NCBI RefSeq assembly: GCF_019884725.1
Contig: NZ_CP082322.1
Coordinates: forward strand, 1,736,001-1,800,000
Direction of reading: 5' to 3'
Source: Leucobacter tenebrionis
GTDB taxonomy: Bacteria > Actinomycetota > Actinomycetes > Actinomycetales > Microbacteriaceae
DNA length: 64,000 nucleotides
Part shown: positions 7,974 through 16,583 of the stretch, piece after piece
Layout: the number at the start of each line of letters is the position of its first letter
Position numbering within the stretch: the stretch's first letter is position 1
The notes under the pieces: model-generated
Databases searched by the model: none
The model's input: only the letters and a program-made list of their open reading frames with translations
Told to the model about the DNA's origin: nothing
Position numbers and translations under genes: made by a program

Positions 7974-9350
7974 CTAGCGCTTCGCCGGCCTCCAGTCCTT
8001 CCACTCGCCGCTCCGCTCGAAGTCGAGGTCGAGCGGGACACCCGTACGATCTCTCAGCAGCGACGTCGCGAGCAGCCCGATCGCCGTCATGGTGAGCAGG
8101 TAGACGACGATGGCCCAGGTGGTGCCGAAGGACTGCAGCAGGATCTGCGCGATCGTGGGAGCGAACGCGCCGCCCAGCACTCCGCCGAGGGCGTAGCTGA
8201 TCGAGATGCCCGAATAGCGCACGGATGCAGGGAAGGTCTCGGAGTACCACACGGCCTGCGGCCCGTAGGTGAGCCCGAGGCCGACGGCGAGTAGACACGT
8301 ACCGACGAGCACTCCGCCGACGCCGCCGTTGAAGACGAACTGGAACAGCGGGATGATGCCCGCGGCCTGCACGAACCAACCGACCGTCACGACGGGCTTA
8401 CGGCCGAACCTGTCGGTCAGAGCGCCCGCCGCGAGAGTGGAGGCCGCCCAGACGACGGCAGCGGTGAGCACCGCGAGCTGAACGTGCACGGGATTGTAGC
8501 CCAGGCCGCCCTGATCCTCGAGGCGCGAGGCGAGTCCCTGCACGTAGCCTCCGGTGAGCATGTAGCCCACGGCGTTGTTGCCCGCGAAGAACAGCGCACT
8601 GACGATCACGAGCGGCAGGTGCTGCTTCAGCACCTGCACGATCGGCGCCGATTCCTGCTGACGCGTCTCCTTGATCTCGTTGAACACCGGCGACTCGTCG
8701 ACGGTGCGGCGGATGACGAAGCCCACCACGATCAGCACGACCGAGAACAGGAACGGCACGCGCCAACCCCACACCTCGAACGCCTCTCCCGGAGCGATCG
8801 CCCCCATGAGCGCGAGCATGGCGGAGGCGAGCAGCATGCCGAACGGCACACCCAGCTGCGGGAAGATGCCGTACAGACCGCGCTTGCCCGTGGGCGCGTG
8901 CTCGACCGACATCAGCACGGCGCCGCCCCACTCGCCGCCCGCGGAGATGCCCTGCAGGATGCGCAAGAAGATGAGGATCGCGGGAGCGGCCATCCCGATG
9001 GTCTGGTAGGTGGGCAGCAGTCCGATCCCGACCGTCGCGACCCCCATCAGCAGCAGTGTGATGACGAGCATCGGCCGACGCCCGAGCTTGTCGCCGAAGT
9101 GCCCGGCGAGGAACGCGCCGAGCGGGCGGAAGAGGAAGGAGAGGCCGATGGTCACGAGCGAGAGGATCTGCATCATGCCCGGGCCTGCGGGTTCGAAGAA
9201 GAGCTTCGCCAGCACGAGGTTCGCGGCGAAGGCGTAGATGAAGAAGTCGTACCACTCGATCGTGGTGCCGATCATCGATGCCGCGACGACCTTGCGGCGT
9301 TCGCGGCCGGTACTCTCGGTTCCGAGGTCGGCTGAGGCGGTGCTGGTCAT
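7974..9350 (-). CDS. MHS-family MFS transporter of P450 module 1
   Basis: A 458-residue, 12-helix major facilitator. It opens with IGTTIEWYDFFIYAFAANL, the signature of the metabolite:H+ symporter group (shikimate, proline/betaine, ketoglutarate carriers). GHFGDKLGRRPMLV is the loop 2-3 motif and GRKPVVTVGW its repeat. The gene follows the P450 gene on the same strand by 64 bases and is probably co-transcribed with it, so it should import the P450 substrate or a related organic acid. It is a clear paralogue of the carrier at 17625-19001 (shared WYDFFIYA, GGEWGGAVLM, LTYGPQA). Confidence 0.9.
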   Translation of the reverse strand: MTSTASADLGTESTGRERRKVVAASMIGTTIEWYDFFIYAFAANLVLAKLFFEPAGPGMMQILSLVTIGLSFLFRPLGAFLAGHFGDKLGRRPMLVITLLLMGVATVGIGLLPTYQTIGMAAPAILIFLRILQGISAGGEWGGAVLMSVEHAPTGKRGLYGIFPQLGVPFGMLLASAMLALMGAIAPGEAFEVWGWRVPFLFSVVLIVVGFVIRRTVDESPVFNEIKETRQQESAPIVQVLKQHLPLVIVSALFFAGNNAVGYMLTGGYVQGLASRLEDQGGLGYNPVHVQLAVLTAAVVWAASTLAAGALTDRFGRKPVVTVGWFVQAAGIIPLFQFVFNGGVGGVLVGTCLLAVGLGLTYGPQAVWYSETFPASVRYSGISISYALGGVLGGAFAPTIAQILLQSFGTTWAIVVYLLTMTAIGLLATSLLRDRTGVPLDLDFERSGEWKDWRPAKR

Positions 9351-9414
9351 AGTTCGACGTCCTTGTCTGATGGTTGGGTGGGTGAGAAGACGCGGCGGAT
9401 TGGTACGGGATCCG

Positions 9415-10617
9415 TCACCACGTCACGGGCAGGGCCGTGATCCCGCGGAACACCCAGCCGTCCCAGCGGGTGTCGCGGTCGGTCGCGAGTTCGAGACCGG
9501 GGATCCGCTCGTAGAGGCGCGGCAAGGCGTACTCTCCCACCGCGGTCTTGGCGGCCCAGCGGCCGGCGCACATGTGCACTCCCGCGCCGAAGCCGAGGTG
9601 TCCGCGCGCACGCCGGCGCACGTCGTAGTGCGCTGCGTGCGGGAACACCGCTTCGTCACGGTTGGCGCTCGCGAGCAGGAGACCCATGTTCGCGCCGGCG
9701 GGCAGCGAGAATCCTTCTAGCTCGGTATCGTCGACGAGCTCACGCGGAATCATTCCGATCGGCGACTGCCAGCGCACGGTCTCCTCGAAGACGTCGCCCC
9801 AGGCGACCTCGCCCGCCAGCACCTCGGCCCGCTGGTCCGGGTGCGTGGAGAGCGCCCAGACGATGTTCGTGATCATGTGCTGCGGCTCGTTCATCCCGCC
9901 CGAGATCGTCAGGTGGACGTTCGCGCGTACGGTCTCCTCCGGGAGACCGACTTGGAGCAGGTGGGAGGTGATCGACCCGTCGGGGGTGCGGCGCAGCACC
10001 GGCAGCAGCGAATCGAGGATCGTGTTCACCTCCGCCTGGCTCCGATCGCAGCGCCGCCAGATATCGGCGTCGTCGAGCAGGTTGCCGATTCCGGCGATGT
10101 AGTCGGTGGACCAGCGGCGCATGTCGTCGACGTGCACGTCCGATGGGAAGCCCAGCAGGTCGATGAGGTTCTGACTCGCAACCGGCGCCGCGAAGTCGCG
10201 GTTCAGATCGGCGTGCGCCGGGCCGATCTCCAGCAGCCGAGCGATCCAGCGGTCGACGTTCTTCTCGAAGCTGGGCGACCACACCTCCTTGATGGCCCTG
10301 GGTCGCAGAGTGGGGTTGATGGCGGAGCGCTCTGCCGCGTGAGCCGGATCGTCCTTCCTCAGCATCGGACGCCCGCCGAGCGCGCGCATCATGGTGAGGT
10401 TCTGCTCCGAGTAGGAGCTGAAGCGCTCCGGGTGCTGCTCGGCCCAGCTCACCGCCGCGTGCGTGGTGAGAAAGTAGCGCTGGACGGCGGGCGCGAAGAC
10501 CACTGGTCCCGTCTCTCGAAGCCGCTCGTAGCTGGGGTATGGATCGCGCATCGCCTCCCGCGGATCGAACCAGTCGGCCACCGGGACTTCGACGGCGGCG
10601 AGTGCAGTGCCGGGCAT
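9415..10617 (-). CDS. cytochrome P450, stand-alone (module 1)
   Basis: A 400-residue soluble bacterial P450 starting at the ATG at 10617, preceded by an aaaggag box. Heme loop FGAGVHMCAG gives the thiolate ligand Cys350; the K-helix ExxR is EETVR (about 278-282). The I-helix reads SGGMNEPQH at 239-247, without the usual acid-threonine pair (AGxDT), which is odd for a monooxygenase. No N-terminal anchor is present. Electrons most likely come from the [2Fe-2S] ferredoxin and reductase encoded divergently at 11855-13370. Closely similar in layout to the P450 part of the fusion at 13494-16469. The substrate is unknown. Confidence 0.93.
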   Translation of the reverse strand: MPGTALAAVEVPVADWFDPREAMRDPYPSYERLRETGPVVFAPAVQRYFLTTHAAVSWAEQHPERFSSYSEQNLTMMRALGGRPMLRKDDPAHAAERSAINPTLRPRAIKEVWSPSFEKNVDRWIARLLEIGPAHADLNRDFAAPVASQNLIDLLGFPSDVHVDDMRRWSTDYIAGIGNLLDDADIWRRCDRSQAEVNTILDSLLPVLRRTPDGSITSHLLQVGLPEETVRANVHLTISGGMNEPQHMITNIVWALSTHPDQRAEVLAGEVAWGDVFEETVRWQSPIGMIPRELVDDTELEGFSLPAGANMGLLLASANRDEAVFPHAAHYDVRRRARGHLGFGAGVHMCAGRWAAKTAVGEYALPRLYERIPGLELATDRDTRWDGWVFRGITALPVTW

Positions 10618-10632
10618 GGCTGCTCCTTTGCA

Positions 10633-10657
10633 GATCCGTGTTCGTTGCTCACGGATC
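10633..10657. promoter_or_regulatory. dyad upstream of the P450 gene, putative LysR site
   Basis: A perfect dyad, gatccgtg-N9-cacggatc, lies 16 bases before the P450 start. A further cacggat copy, followed by ggataatcc, lies at 10710-10719. The spacing suits a LysR-type operator for the regulator encoded just upstream; this is inference. Confidence 0.45.
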
Positions 10658-10755
10658 ATCCTGCATACGAAACAACCTCGCCTCAAACGGTGCTTTCCGG
10701 TCTTTGATCACGGATAATCCGGGGATTGCCTCGTCGAGTCCATCAGCCGGCATCC

Positions 10756-11724
10756 TCACCCCAGACGGTCGCCCAAGCTCGTCATCATCTCTCCTCGCAG
10801 TTGCTTCGCGCAGTCGACCACCGCGGCGACCCTGGGGGGCAGAGGGTTCTGCGGCCAGGCGACGAGCACCTCGACGGGTCTGGGAGCCGGCACGATGGGC
10901 AGGTAGACGACACGGCGTCCGTCCCACGTCTCGGGCGAGACATTGCGCCGCATCAGCAGTGTGTACCCCAGCCCGCGCCCCACGAGCGCTCGGCACAGCT
11001 CGTAATCGGCGGTCCGGTGAGCGATGCGAGGGGTTATGCCCCGGCTCGACATGATCTCGAGCGTGTGAGTGCGGCTGGCCGCGATATCGAGCATGATCAT
11101 CGGCTCCTCCGCGACCTCCGAGAGATCGACGCTGTCGCGGGATGCGAGCGGATGCTCCTCCGATACGACGAGCATCGCCTCGGTGGTGGTGAGCGCGACG
11201 CGCTCGTACTCCGGCGGGACCTCGATGTCGAAGGTGACGACCAGGTCGAGTTCAGCACCCTCGGCTGCAGAGAGCATCGTGCCCAGATCGCCTGTCCGGT
11301 ACTCGATGTGGACACCGGGGTAGTTCTGGCGGGTCGCGATGAGCAGACGCGGGAGGATGAGACTCGCGAGCGTATTGATGAGGCCGATACGCACCGGGCC
11401 GACGATCGAGGACTGCTCGCGCCCGACCGAAGCGGTGAGTTCTGCACCGTCCGTAACGATTCTTCGGGCCAGCGGAAGGATCGTCAGCCCGTCCGAGGTG
11501 AGGGTGGCGCCGCGCGATCTCTGCCGCTTGAAGAGCGAGGCGCCGAGCGCGCGCTCCATTGCCGTGAGCGCGTCGGAAACCGCCGAGTCGGAGGCGTGCA
11601 GGGCGGCAGCGGCACCCGAGATCGAACCGGAGTCGGCGACGGCGAGGAAGCACTCGATCTGACGCAGAGTGAAGGGCAGCGACGGAAGACGGCGAGAGAG
11701 GTCGAGCGCTTCACGAGTATCCAT
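10756..11724 (-). CDS. LysR-family regulator of P450 module 1
   Basis: A 322-residue protein from the ATG at 11724 (an upstream in-frame ATG at 11778 is less likely). The N-terminal winged HTH includes FTLRQIECFLAVADSGSI and DSAVSDALTAMERALG. The C-terminal inducer-binding domain runs from about residue 105 (GPVRIGLINTLAS). It lies between the P450 gene and the divergent ferredoxin gene, placed to control both sides. It is a paralogue of the LysR at 16584-17507 (shared FTLRQ, AxSDAxTxxE, HRTxxYE and GRGLGY features). The ligand is unknown. Confidence 0.9.
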   Translation of the reverse strand: MDTREALDLSRRLPSLPFTLRQIECFLAVADSGSISGAAAALHASDSAVSDALTAMERALGASLFKRQRSRGATLTSDGLTILPLARRIVTDGAELTASVGREQSSIVGPVRIGLINTLASLILPRLLIATRQNYPGVHIEYRTGDLGTMLSAAEGAELDLVVTFDIEVPPEYERVALTTTEAMLVVSEEHPLASRDSVDLSEVAEEPMIMLDIAASRTHTLEIMSSRGITPRIAHRTADYELCRALVGRGLGYTLLMRRNVSPETWDGRRVVYLPIVPAPRPVEVLVAWPQNPLPPRVAAVVDCAKQLRGEMMTSLGDRLG

Positions 11725-11854
11725 GACGGCATTATCCCGGGTTAGCCGGGGAAGCACTACGACTTTTTCCGCTTCCATAGGGGTAGGCGATCCGTCATCA
11801 TCGGTGGAGACGCCCGCAGCGCGGGTCGTGACAGGACGATCGAAGGAGGCAAGG

Positions 11855-12175
11855 ATGCCGAGGATCAGCTACGTGGAGCCGGCCGGGGACTCCCGGGACG
11901 TCGAGGTGGAACCGGGGGTCTCGGTGATGCGCGCCGCGATCCTGAACGGCGTCGAGGGCATCATCGGAGAGTGCGGCGGACAGGCGATGTGCGCCACCTG
12001 CCATGTCTTCGTGGAGCGCACCGATGGCGAGTTGCCCGAGGTCGGCGACGACGAGGAGGAGATGCTGGAGTGCACCGCCGACGAGCGCCTCGAGAACAGC
12101 CGCCTCGGATGCCAGCTGCGCGCCGGTGATCACTTCGACGAGCTCGTGGTGCGCCTCCCCGAGAGGCAGGTGTGA
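11855..12175 (+). CDS. [2Fe-2S] ferredoxin, adrenodoxin/putidaredoxin type
   Basis: A 106-residue protein with cluster ligands Cys40, Cys46, Cys49 and Cys86 (GECGGQAMCATCHV ... LGCQL), the C-X5-C-X2-C-Xn-C spacing of vertebrate-type ferredoxins that serve bacterial P450s. The ATG at 11855 follows gaaggaggc. The reductase gene starts two bases after its stop, so the two are coupled. It should shuttle single electrons from the FAD reductase to the P450 at 9415-10617, possibly also to others. Confidence 0.94.
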   Translation: MPRISYVEPAGDSRDVEVEPGVSVMRAAILNGVEGIIGECGGQAMCATCHVFVERTDGELPEVGDDEEEMLECTADERLENSRLGCQLRAGDHFDELVVRLPERQV

Positions 12176-12176
12176 C

Positions 12177-13370
12177 GTGAACGGCGACGCCGTGATCCTG
12201 GGGGCGGGCCAGGGAGGCCTCACTGCGGCAGTGACGCTGCGAGAGCGCGGCTGGGTCGGCGCGATCCATCTCGTCGGAGAGGAGAACCGCGCGCCGTATC
12301 AGCGCCCACCGCTGTCGAAGGGATACCTCTCTGGTGTCGAATCTGAGCATGATCTGCTGCTCAGAAGCCTTGAATCGCTGGAACGCGATCAGATTGCGAC
12401 GCACCTGGGTGTCGCGGCGGTGTCGCTCGACACCGTGCGACAGCGAGTCGCGCTGAGCAATGGGACGGCACTCGCCTACAACGCTCTGATCTTCGCGACG
12501 GGATCCACACCCAGGCGGCTTTCGCTGGCCGGGAGCGAGTTCTCCGGCATCCACTCGGTCCGCACCGTGCAAGACTCCGACACCCTGCGCAAGGACCTCG
12601 AGCGCGGCGGGGATACCGTATTCATCGGCGGAGGCTTCCTGAACCTAGAAGTAGCCGCAGAAGCCTCCAAGCACGGCCGAGTGACGATACTCGAGGTCGC
12701 ACCCCAGATCCTTGGTCGTGTACTGAGCCGGGAGAGCGCTGAGGCCCTCGCCGACTTTCACTCGGGCCTCGGCATCGAGATCCGCTGCGGAGTCGAGATC
12801 GCCGGAATCACGGGCGACCGAGGCCGCGTCAGTGCGGTCGAGCTGAAGGACGGGACCGCGATCCCCGCCTCACGAGTCGTCGTATCGATCGGCGCAGAAC
12901 CGCGCGACGAACTCGCGCGGGAGGCGGGGATCAGGATCGCAGGCGGGATCGAGGTCGATGTGAACCTGCGATCCAGCGATCCCCGAATCTTCGCGATCGG
13001 CGACTGCGCACGCTATCCCAGCCCTTTCGCGGAGTGCGAAATGCGCGTGGAATCGGTGCAGAACGCCACAGACCAGGCGCGCTACGTCGCCGGTCTGCTG
13101 ACGGGCGGGCCGGAGAGCGGATACCGTGCGGTGCCCTGGTTCTGGAGCACGCAGGGGGAACGGCGGCTGCAGATCGCGGGAATCGCAATGCCGGGAGATG
13201 CCGCGCGAGTGGTCGAGCGCGGCGACGGAGGCAAACTCGTGGTCGAGCGGGTGCGCGATGGTCGCGTATCGGCCGTCGAGACGATCAACGCGCCCGGCGC
13301 CCACATGCGTGCGCGCCGGGCACTCGCGGCGTTCCCGGATCAGGCGATTGCGGCCGCCGCGGTCACCTGA
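12177..13370 (+). CDS. ferredoxin reductase, putidaredoxin-reductase type
   Basis: A 397-residue FAD protein from a GTG at 12177. VILGAGQGGLTAA (FAD Rossmann, about 6-18), RPPLSKGYL (43-51), FIGGGFLNLEVA (149-160, NAD(P)H domain) and IFAIGDCARYP (271-281, FAD-phosphate contact) are all present and in order, and it ends with the C-terminal interface domain. It moves electrons from NAD(P)H to the [2Fe-2S] ferredoxin just upstream. A truncated paralogue remains at 40613-41125. Confidence 0.94.
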   Translation: MNGDAVILGAGQGGLTAAVTLRERGWVGAIHLVGEENRAPYQRPPLSKGYLSGVESEHDLLLRSLESLERDQIATHLGVAAVSLDTVRQRVALSNGTALAYNALIFATGSTPRRLSLAGSEFSGIHSVRTVQDSDTLRKDLERGGDTVFIGGGFLNLEVAAEASKHGRVTILEVAPQILGRVLSRESAEALADFHSGLGIEIRCGVEIAGITGDRGRVSAVELKDGTAIPASRVVVSIGAEPRDELAREAGIRIAGGIEVDVNLRSSDPRIFAIGDCARYPSPFAECEMRVESVQNATDQARYVAGLLTGGPESGYRAVPWFWSTQGERRLQIAGIAMPGDAARVVERGDGGKLVVERVRDGRVSAVETINAPGAHMRARRALAAFPDQAIAAAAVT

Positions 13371-13405
13371 TCTCGGGTTCGCGTCCCGAATCGCCCGCTG
13401 CTTGA

Positions 13406-13467
13406 ACGCGGAGTCTCAATCTGCTGCTTCACCGATGGGTGAGACAGCAGATTGAGACTCCGCGTTT
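13406..13467. terminator. 22-bp perfect hairpin between convergent genes
   Basis: Arms at 13406-13427 and 13446-13467 are perfect reverse complements (core cggagtctcaatctgctg). The 18-base interior holds a second short stem (tcacc/ggtga). It separates the convergent ferredoxin reductase and P450-fusion genes and should stop transcription from both. Confidence 0.75.
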
Positions 13468-13493
13468 CCGCCCGACGCCGGCCCGAGGGCCCC

Positions 13494-16469
13494 TCACGCG
13501 CGGGAGACCGTCGCGGCCGCCACCTCGGCGAAGACGCCCGCCGCCCAGTCGCGGGCCGCCTCCGCCGCCGGGATCGACCCGCCTGCGTCGTGCCGGCCGT
13601 ACTCCCCCAGCCGCGAGGCTCCGCACGCCTGCAGCGCCTCGTCGACGAGTTCGCTGCCGCGCGAGTAGGTGCGCTCGTAGCTGCGGTCGCCCATGCCGAA
13701 CACCGCATAGCGCACACCCGCGAGGTCGGGGCGCTCCTCGAGCAGTCGGCGCACGAACGGCTGGGCCGAGCTCGGCACCTCGCCGTCTCCGTAGGTCGAG
13801 CACACGATGAGGTGCATCCGCGCGGGATCGAGTTCGTCGGCGCGCACGTCTCCGAGGTCCCGCACCCGCACATCCGCCGCCTCCCCGAAGAGGCGCGAGA
13901 GCTCGTCGGCCACGAGCTCCGCACCACCCGACTCGGTGCCGAAGAGGATCGTCGTCGGCACCTCCGCTCCGATCTCCGCGACGCCGCCCGCGTCGAGCGG
14001 CGGCAGTTCGAGACTCGCGTCGCCCGCGGCCTCGAGCTGGGCTTCGCGACTCTGCAGCTTCGCCCGCTCGCGGCCGGGGGCAGCGGTGAGGCGCTCCCGC
14101 AGGTCGATGCGGCGCCAGCCGTCGAAGTCGGTCTCCCCGTCGATCGAGGGCAAACCGGGTGCGGAGGCCGTCACGGCGCCCGATTGCAGGTCCGCGGCAA
14201 CGATGAGCGCGAGGTCCCGTGCGTCGGCCCGCTGATCCGGGATCGTGCCGCGGGGCCCGCGGCGCAGCCAGCCCGCGGTGTAGAGGCCCGGTTTCACCCG
14301 GCCGTCGGGGTGGGCGCCCGGTTCGACGGGGGCGCCGGTGTCGGAGGCGAATCCGACTGCGGTGATCACATCGGAGGTGGGGATCCGCACCTCCCCCTCC
14401 GCGCCGCTGAACACCGCGGCCTCGACCCGCTCCATCCCTTCCAGCCGCTCGGGCGAGAGGCCGAACCACCACTCCAGGGTGACGCGCGGGTCGGTAACGG
14501 GATCCGCGAGGAGCGCCCGCACCGCGTCGATGCGCGCGTCGCGTCCGTCGTCGGGCAGTTCTCCCGCGCCGTGCACGACGTGCCGCACCCCGGGCAGCCC
14601 GGCCAGTTCGCGCACCATCACGGGGTCGAACTTCGCCGACGCGGGGGCGCTGCGCCCCACGAGATGCAGTGTGCGCACCCGCTCGGTGAAGCGCCGGTGG
14701 GCGGCATCGTCGATATCGGACCCCTCGAGGCCCGCGGCGTCTCGAGCGACGAGGCGGGCGACGTCCATCGCCACGTTGCCGTGCCCGACCACGACCACGC
14801 TCTCCCCCAGCGGCTCGGGCGCCTGCTCGTCAGGGTGGGTGTTGAGGAATCGGGTGACCGCTCCCGCACCGCGCACGCGCGGGAGCGAGGCGCCGGGCAC
14901 CGGCAGCTCGGCGTCGCGGTGCATACCGGTGGCGAGCACCACGACGTCGTAGGCCCGTTCGAGCTCCTCGAGGGCGAAGTCGACTCCCAGGCGGCAGTTG
15001 CCCCTGAACCGCACGCCCTCCTCGGTGAAGAGCCGATCGAACTGCCGGGCCACCGCCTTCGTGCCCTGGTGGTCGGCCGCCACGCCGTAGCGCACGAGCC
15101 CGTAGGGCGTGGGCAGTTCGTCGAACACCTCGATCGGCGCAGCGGGGAAGGTGCGCCGCAGAGCCTGCGCGGTGAAGCTGCCGGCGGGTCCGGATCCCAC
15201 GATCGCCACGCGGGGCGCGGGGGCGTCGTCGGTGCGCGCTTCGGCGGCCCGGCTGTCGGAGACTCCGGATCCTGATCGACGCCCGCTCCACGTCGCGGGC
15301 AGCTTCAGCATGCCACGGAACACCCAGCCGCCGATCTCCGCCGGATCCTCGTCGATGAGCGACAGTCCCTCCAGCGACGAGAAGAGCAGCGGGAGCGCCA
15401 CCTCGGCGACCTCGGCCCGCGCGGCCCAGGCTCCGAGGCAGACGTGCACGCCCTTGCCGAAGGCGAGGTGGGGCTTCGCCTCGCGGCGGATGTCGAAGGC
15501 CGCGGGATCGTTCCAGACTCGCTCGTCGCGGTTCGCGGAGAGGATGCAGATGCCCAGCCGGGCGCCGGCGGGAAGGCGCACACCCGCGAGTTCGGTGTCC
15601 CGCGTGACCTGGCGCGAGTACAGCCCGATCGGCGCGACCCAGCGGATCGTCTCGTCGAAGACGGCCTGCCAGAGCGAGGGGTCCCGCTCGACCGCGGCAC
15701 GCTGCTCGGGGTGGGTGAGCAGCGCCCAGGCCGCCACGCCGAGCGCATCGCGCGGCTCGTTGAGACCGCCGCCGATCGTCATCTTCACGTTGGCCCTGAT
15801 CCGCTCGATCGGCATCTTGTAGTCGGGGATCTGCAGCAGCTGCGACAGCAGCGACTCGTTCGGATTCGCGGCGTGCCACGCGAGCATCTCGTCGAGCGCC
15901 GCGTCGACCTCGTCGAACGATTGCTTGCCGAGCGCCCACACCTCCGGATCGTCGGCGTAGTTGCCGGTCGCGTCGATCATGGTCTGCGACCAGCGCTGCA
16001 GATCCTGCTGCGTGGCATTGTGCAGGCCGATGAGCTCGCGCAGGCTCTCGGCCGCGAAGGGCGCCGAGAAATCCCAGATCAGATCCGCTCCCGGCCCCTT
16101 CGCGATGAGCTCTTCGAGGTAGCGCTCGGCGTTGCGCTGGAACTTCGCCTTCCAGATGCGCTGCACCGCGCCGGGCCGGAGCGCGGGCTGCCAGGCCTTC
16201 CGCTCGATGTAGTGCTCGGGATCATCCCGGCGCAGCATCGAGTGGCCCATCGCCCGGATCTGCAGCGACCCCTGCTCATCGGCCGAGAAGATCTGCTGAT
16301 CGAGCTCGGTCTCGTGCACCGCCTCGTAGGAGGTGATGAGGTAACGGCCGACCTGCGGCACCCAGTGCACGCCGCCCTCGGCGCGGAGCCGCTCGTAGAT
16401 CGGGAAGGGATCGCGGTAGAGGTCGGGAATGGTGACCCAGTCGGCGACCGGAGCCTCGTTGCTCGTCAT
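13494..16469 (-). CDS. P450 - FAD/NADPH reductase - FMN flavodoxin fusion
   Basis: One 991-residue reading frame holds three redox domains. Residues 1-395: P450 with I-helix IGGGLNEPRD (232-241), ExxR DETIR (272-276) and heme loop FGKGVHVCLG with Cys344. Residues 419-805: adrenodoxin-reductase/FprA-like domain with GSGPAG (425-430) for FAD, RYGVAADHQG, and GHGNVA (562-567) for NADPH. Residues 838-991: flavodoxin/FMN domain with ILFGTESGGAE and CSTYGDGEVP, like the FMN domain of diflavin reductases. Linkers rich in A, S, D and E join them. Electron path NADPH-FAD-FMN-heme within one chain is inferred. The order and the FAD-domain family differ from CYP102 and CYP116B. It is divergent from a LysR gene 114 bases away. 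Confidence 0.93.
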   Translation of the reverse strand: MTSNEAPVADWVTIPDLYRDPFPIYERLRAEGGVHWVPQVGRYLITSYEAVHETELDQQIFSADEQGSLQIRAMGHSMLRRDDPEHYIERKAWQPALRPGAVQRIWKAKFQRNAERYLEELIAKGPGADLIWDFSAPFAAESLRELIGLHNATQQDLQRWSQTMIDATGNYADDPEVWALGKQSFDEVDAALDEMLAWHAANPNESLLSQLLQIPDYKMPIERIRANVKMTIGGGLNEPRDALGVAAWALLTHPEQRAAVERDPSLWQAVFDETIRWVAPIGLYSRQVTRDTELAGVRLPAGARLGICILSANRDERVWNDPAAFDIRREAKPHLAFGKGVHVCLGAWAARAEVAEVALPLLFSSLEGLSLIDEDPAEIGGWVFRGMLKLPATWSGRRSGSGVSDSRAAEARTDDAPAPRVAIVGSGPAGSFTAQALRRTFPAAPIEVFDELPTPYGLVRYGVAADHQGTKAVARQFDRLFTEEGVRFRGNCRLGVDFALEELERAYDVVVLATGMHRDAELPVPGASLPRVRGAGAVTRFLNTHPDEQAPEPLGESVVVVGHGNVAMDVARLVARDAAGLEGSDIDDAAHRRFTERVRTLHLVGRSAPASAKFDPVMVRELAGLPGVRHVVHGAGELPDDGRDARIDAVRALLADPVTDPRVTLEWWFGLSPERLEGMERVEAAVFSGAEGEVRIPTSDVITAVGFASDTGAPVEPGAHPDGRVKPGLYTAGWLRRGPRGTIPDQRADARDLALIVAADLQSGAVTASAPGLPSIDGETDFDGWRRIDLRERLTAAPGRERAKLQSREAQLEAAGDASLELPPLDAGGVAEIGAEVPTTILFGTESGGAELVADELSRLFGEAADVRVRDLGDVRADELDPARMHLIVCSTYGDGEVPSSAQPFVRRLLEERPDLAGVRYAVFGMGDRSYERTYSRGSELVDEALQACGASRLGEYGRHDAGGSIPAAEAARDWAAGVFAEVAAATVSRA

Positions 16470-16583
16470 TGCACACCTCGTTGTTCTGAACTGCAGTATG
16501 TCTTCGAGTATGCGCGCGGTGCATAACGAAACAAAAACGGAATTATCTGCATTGATTATTCGGATACGTGTGAGAATTGCCGC

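Noticed and set aside
8484-9335. 283-residue plus-strand frame opposite the MHS transporter
   Set aside because: Histidine/arginine/glutamate-rich shadow of transmembrane codons; no start context or motif.
13452-15275. 607-residue plus-strand frame within the P450 fusion gene
   Set aside because: Shadow frame opposite the FAD and FMN domains; the minus-strand frame carries all motifs.
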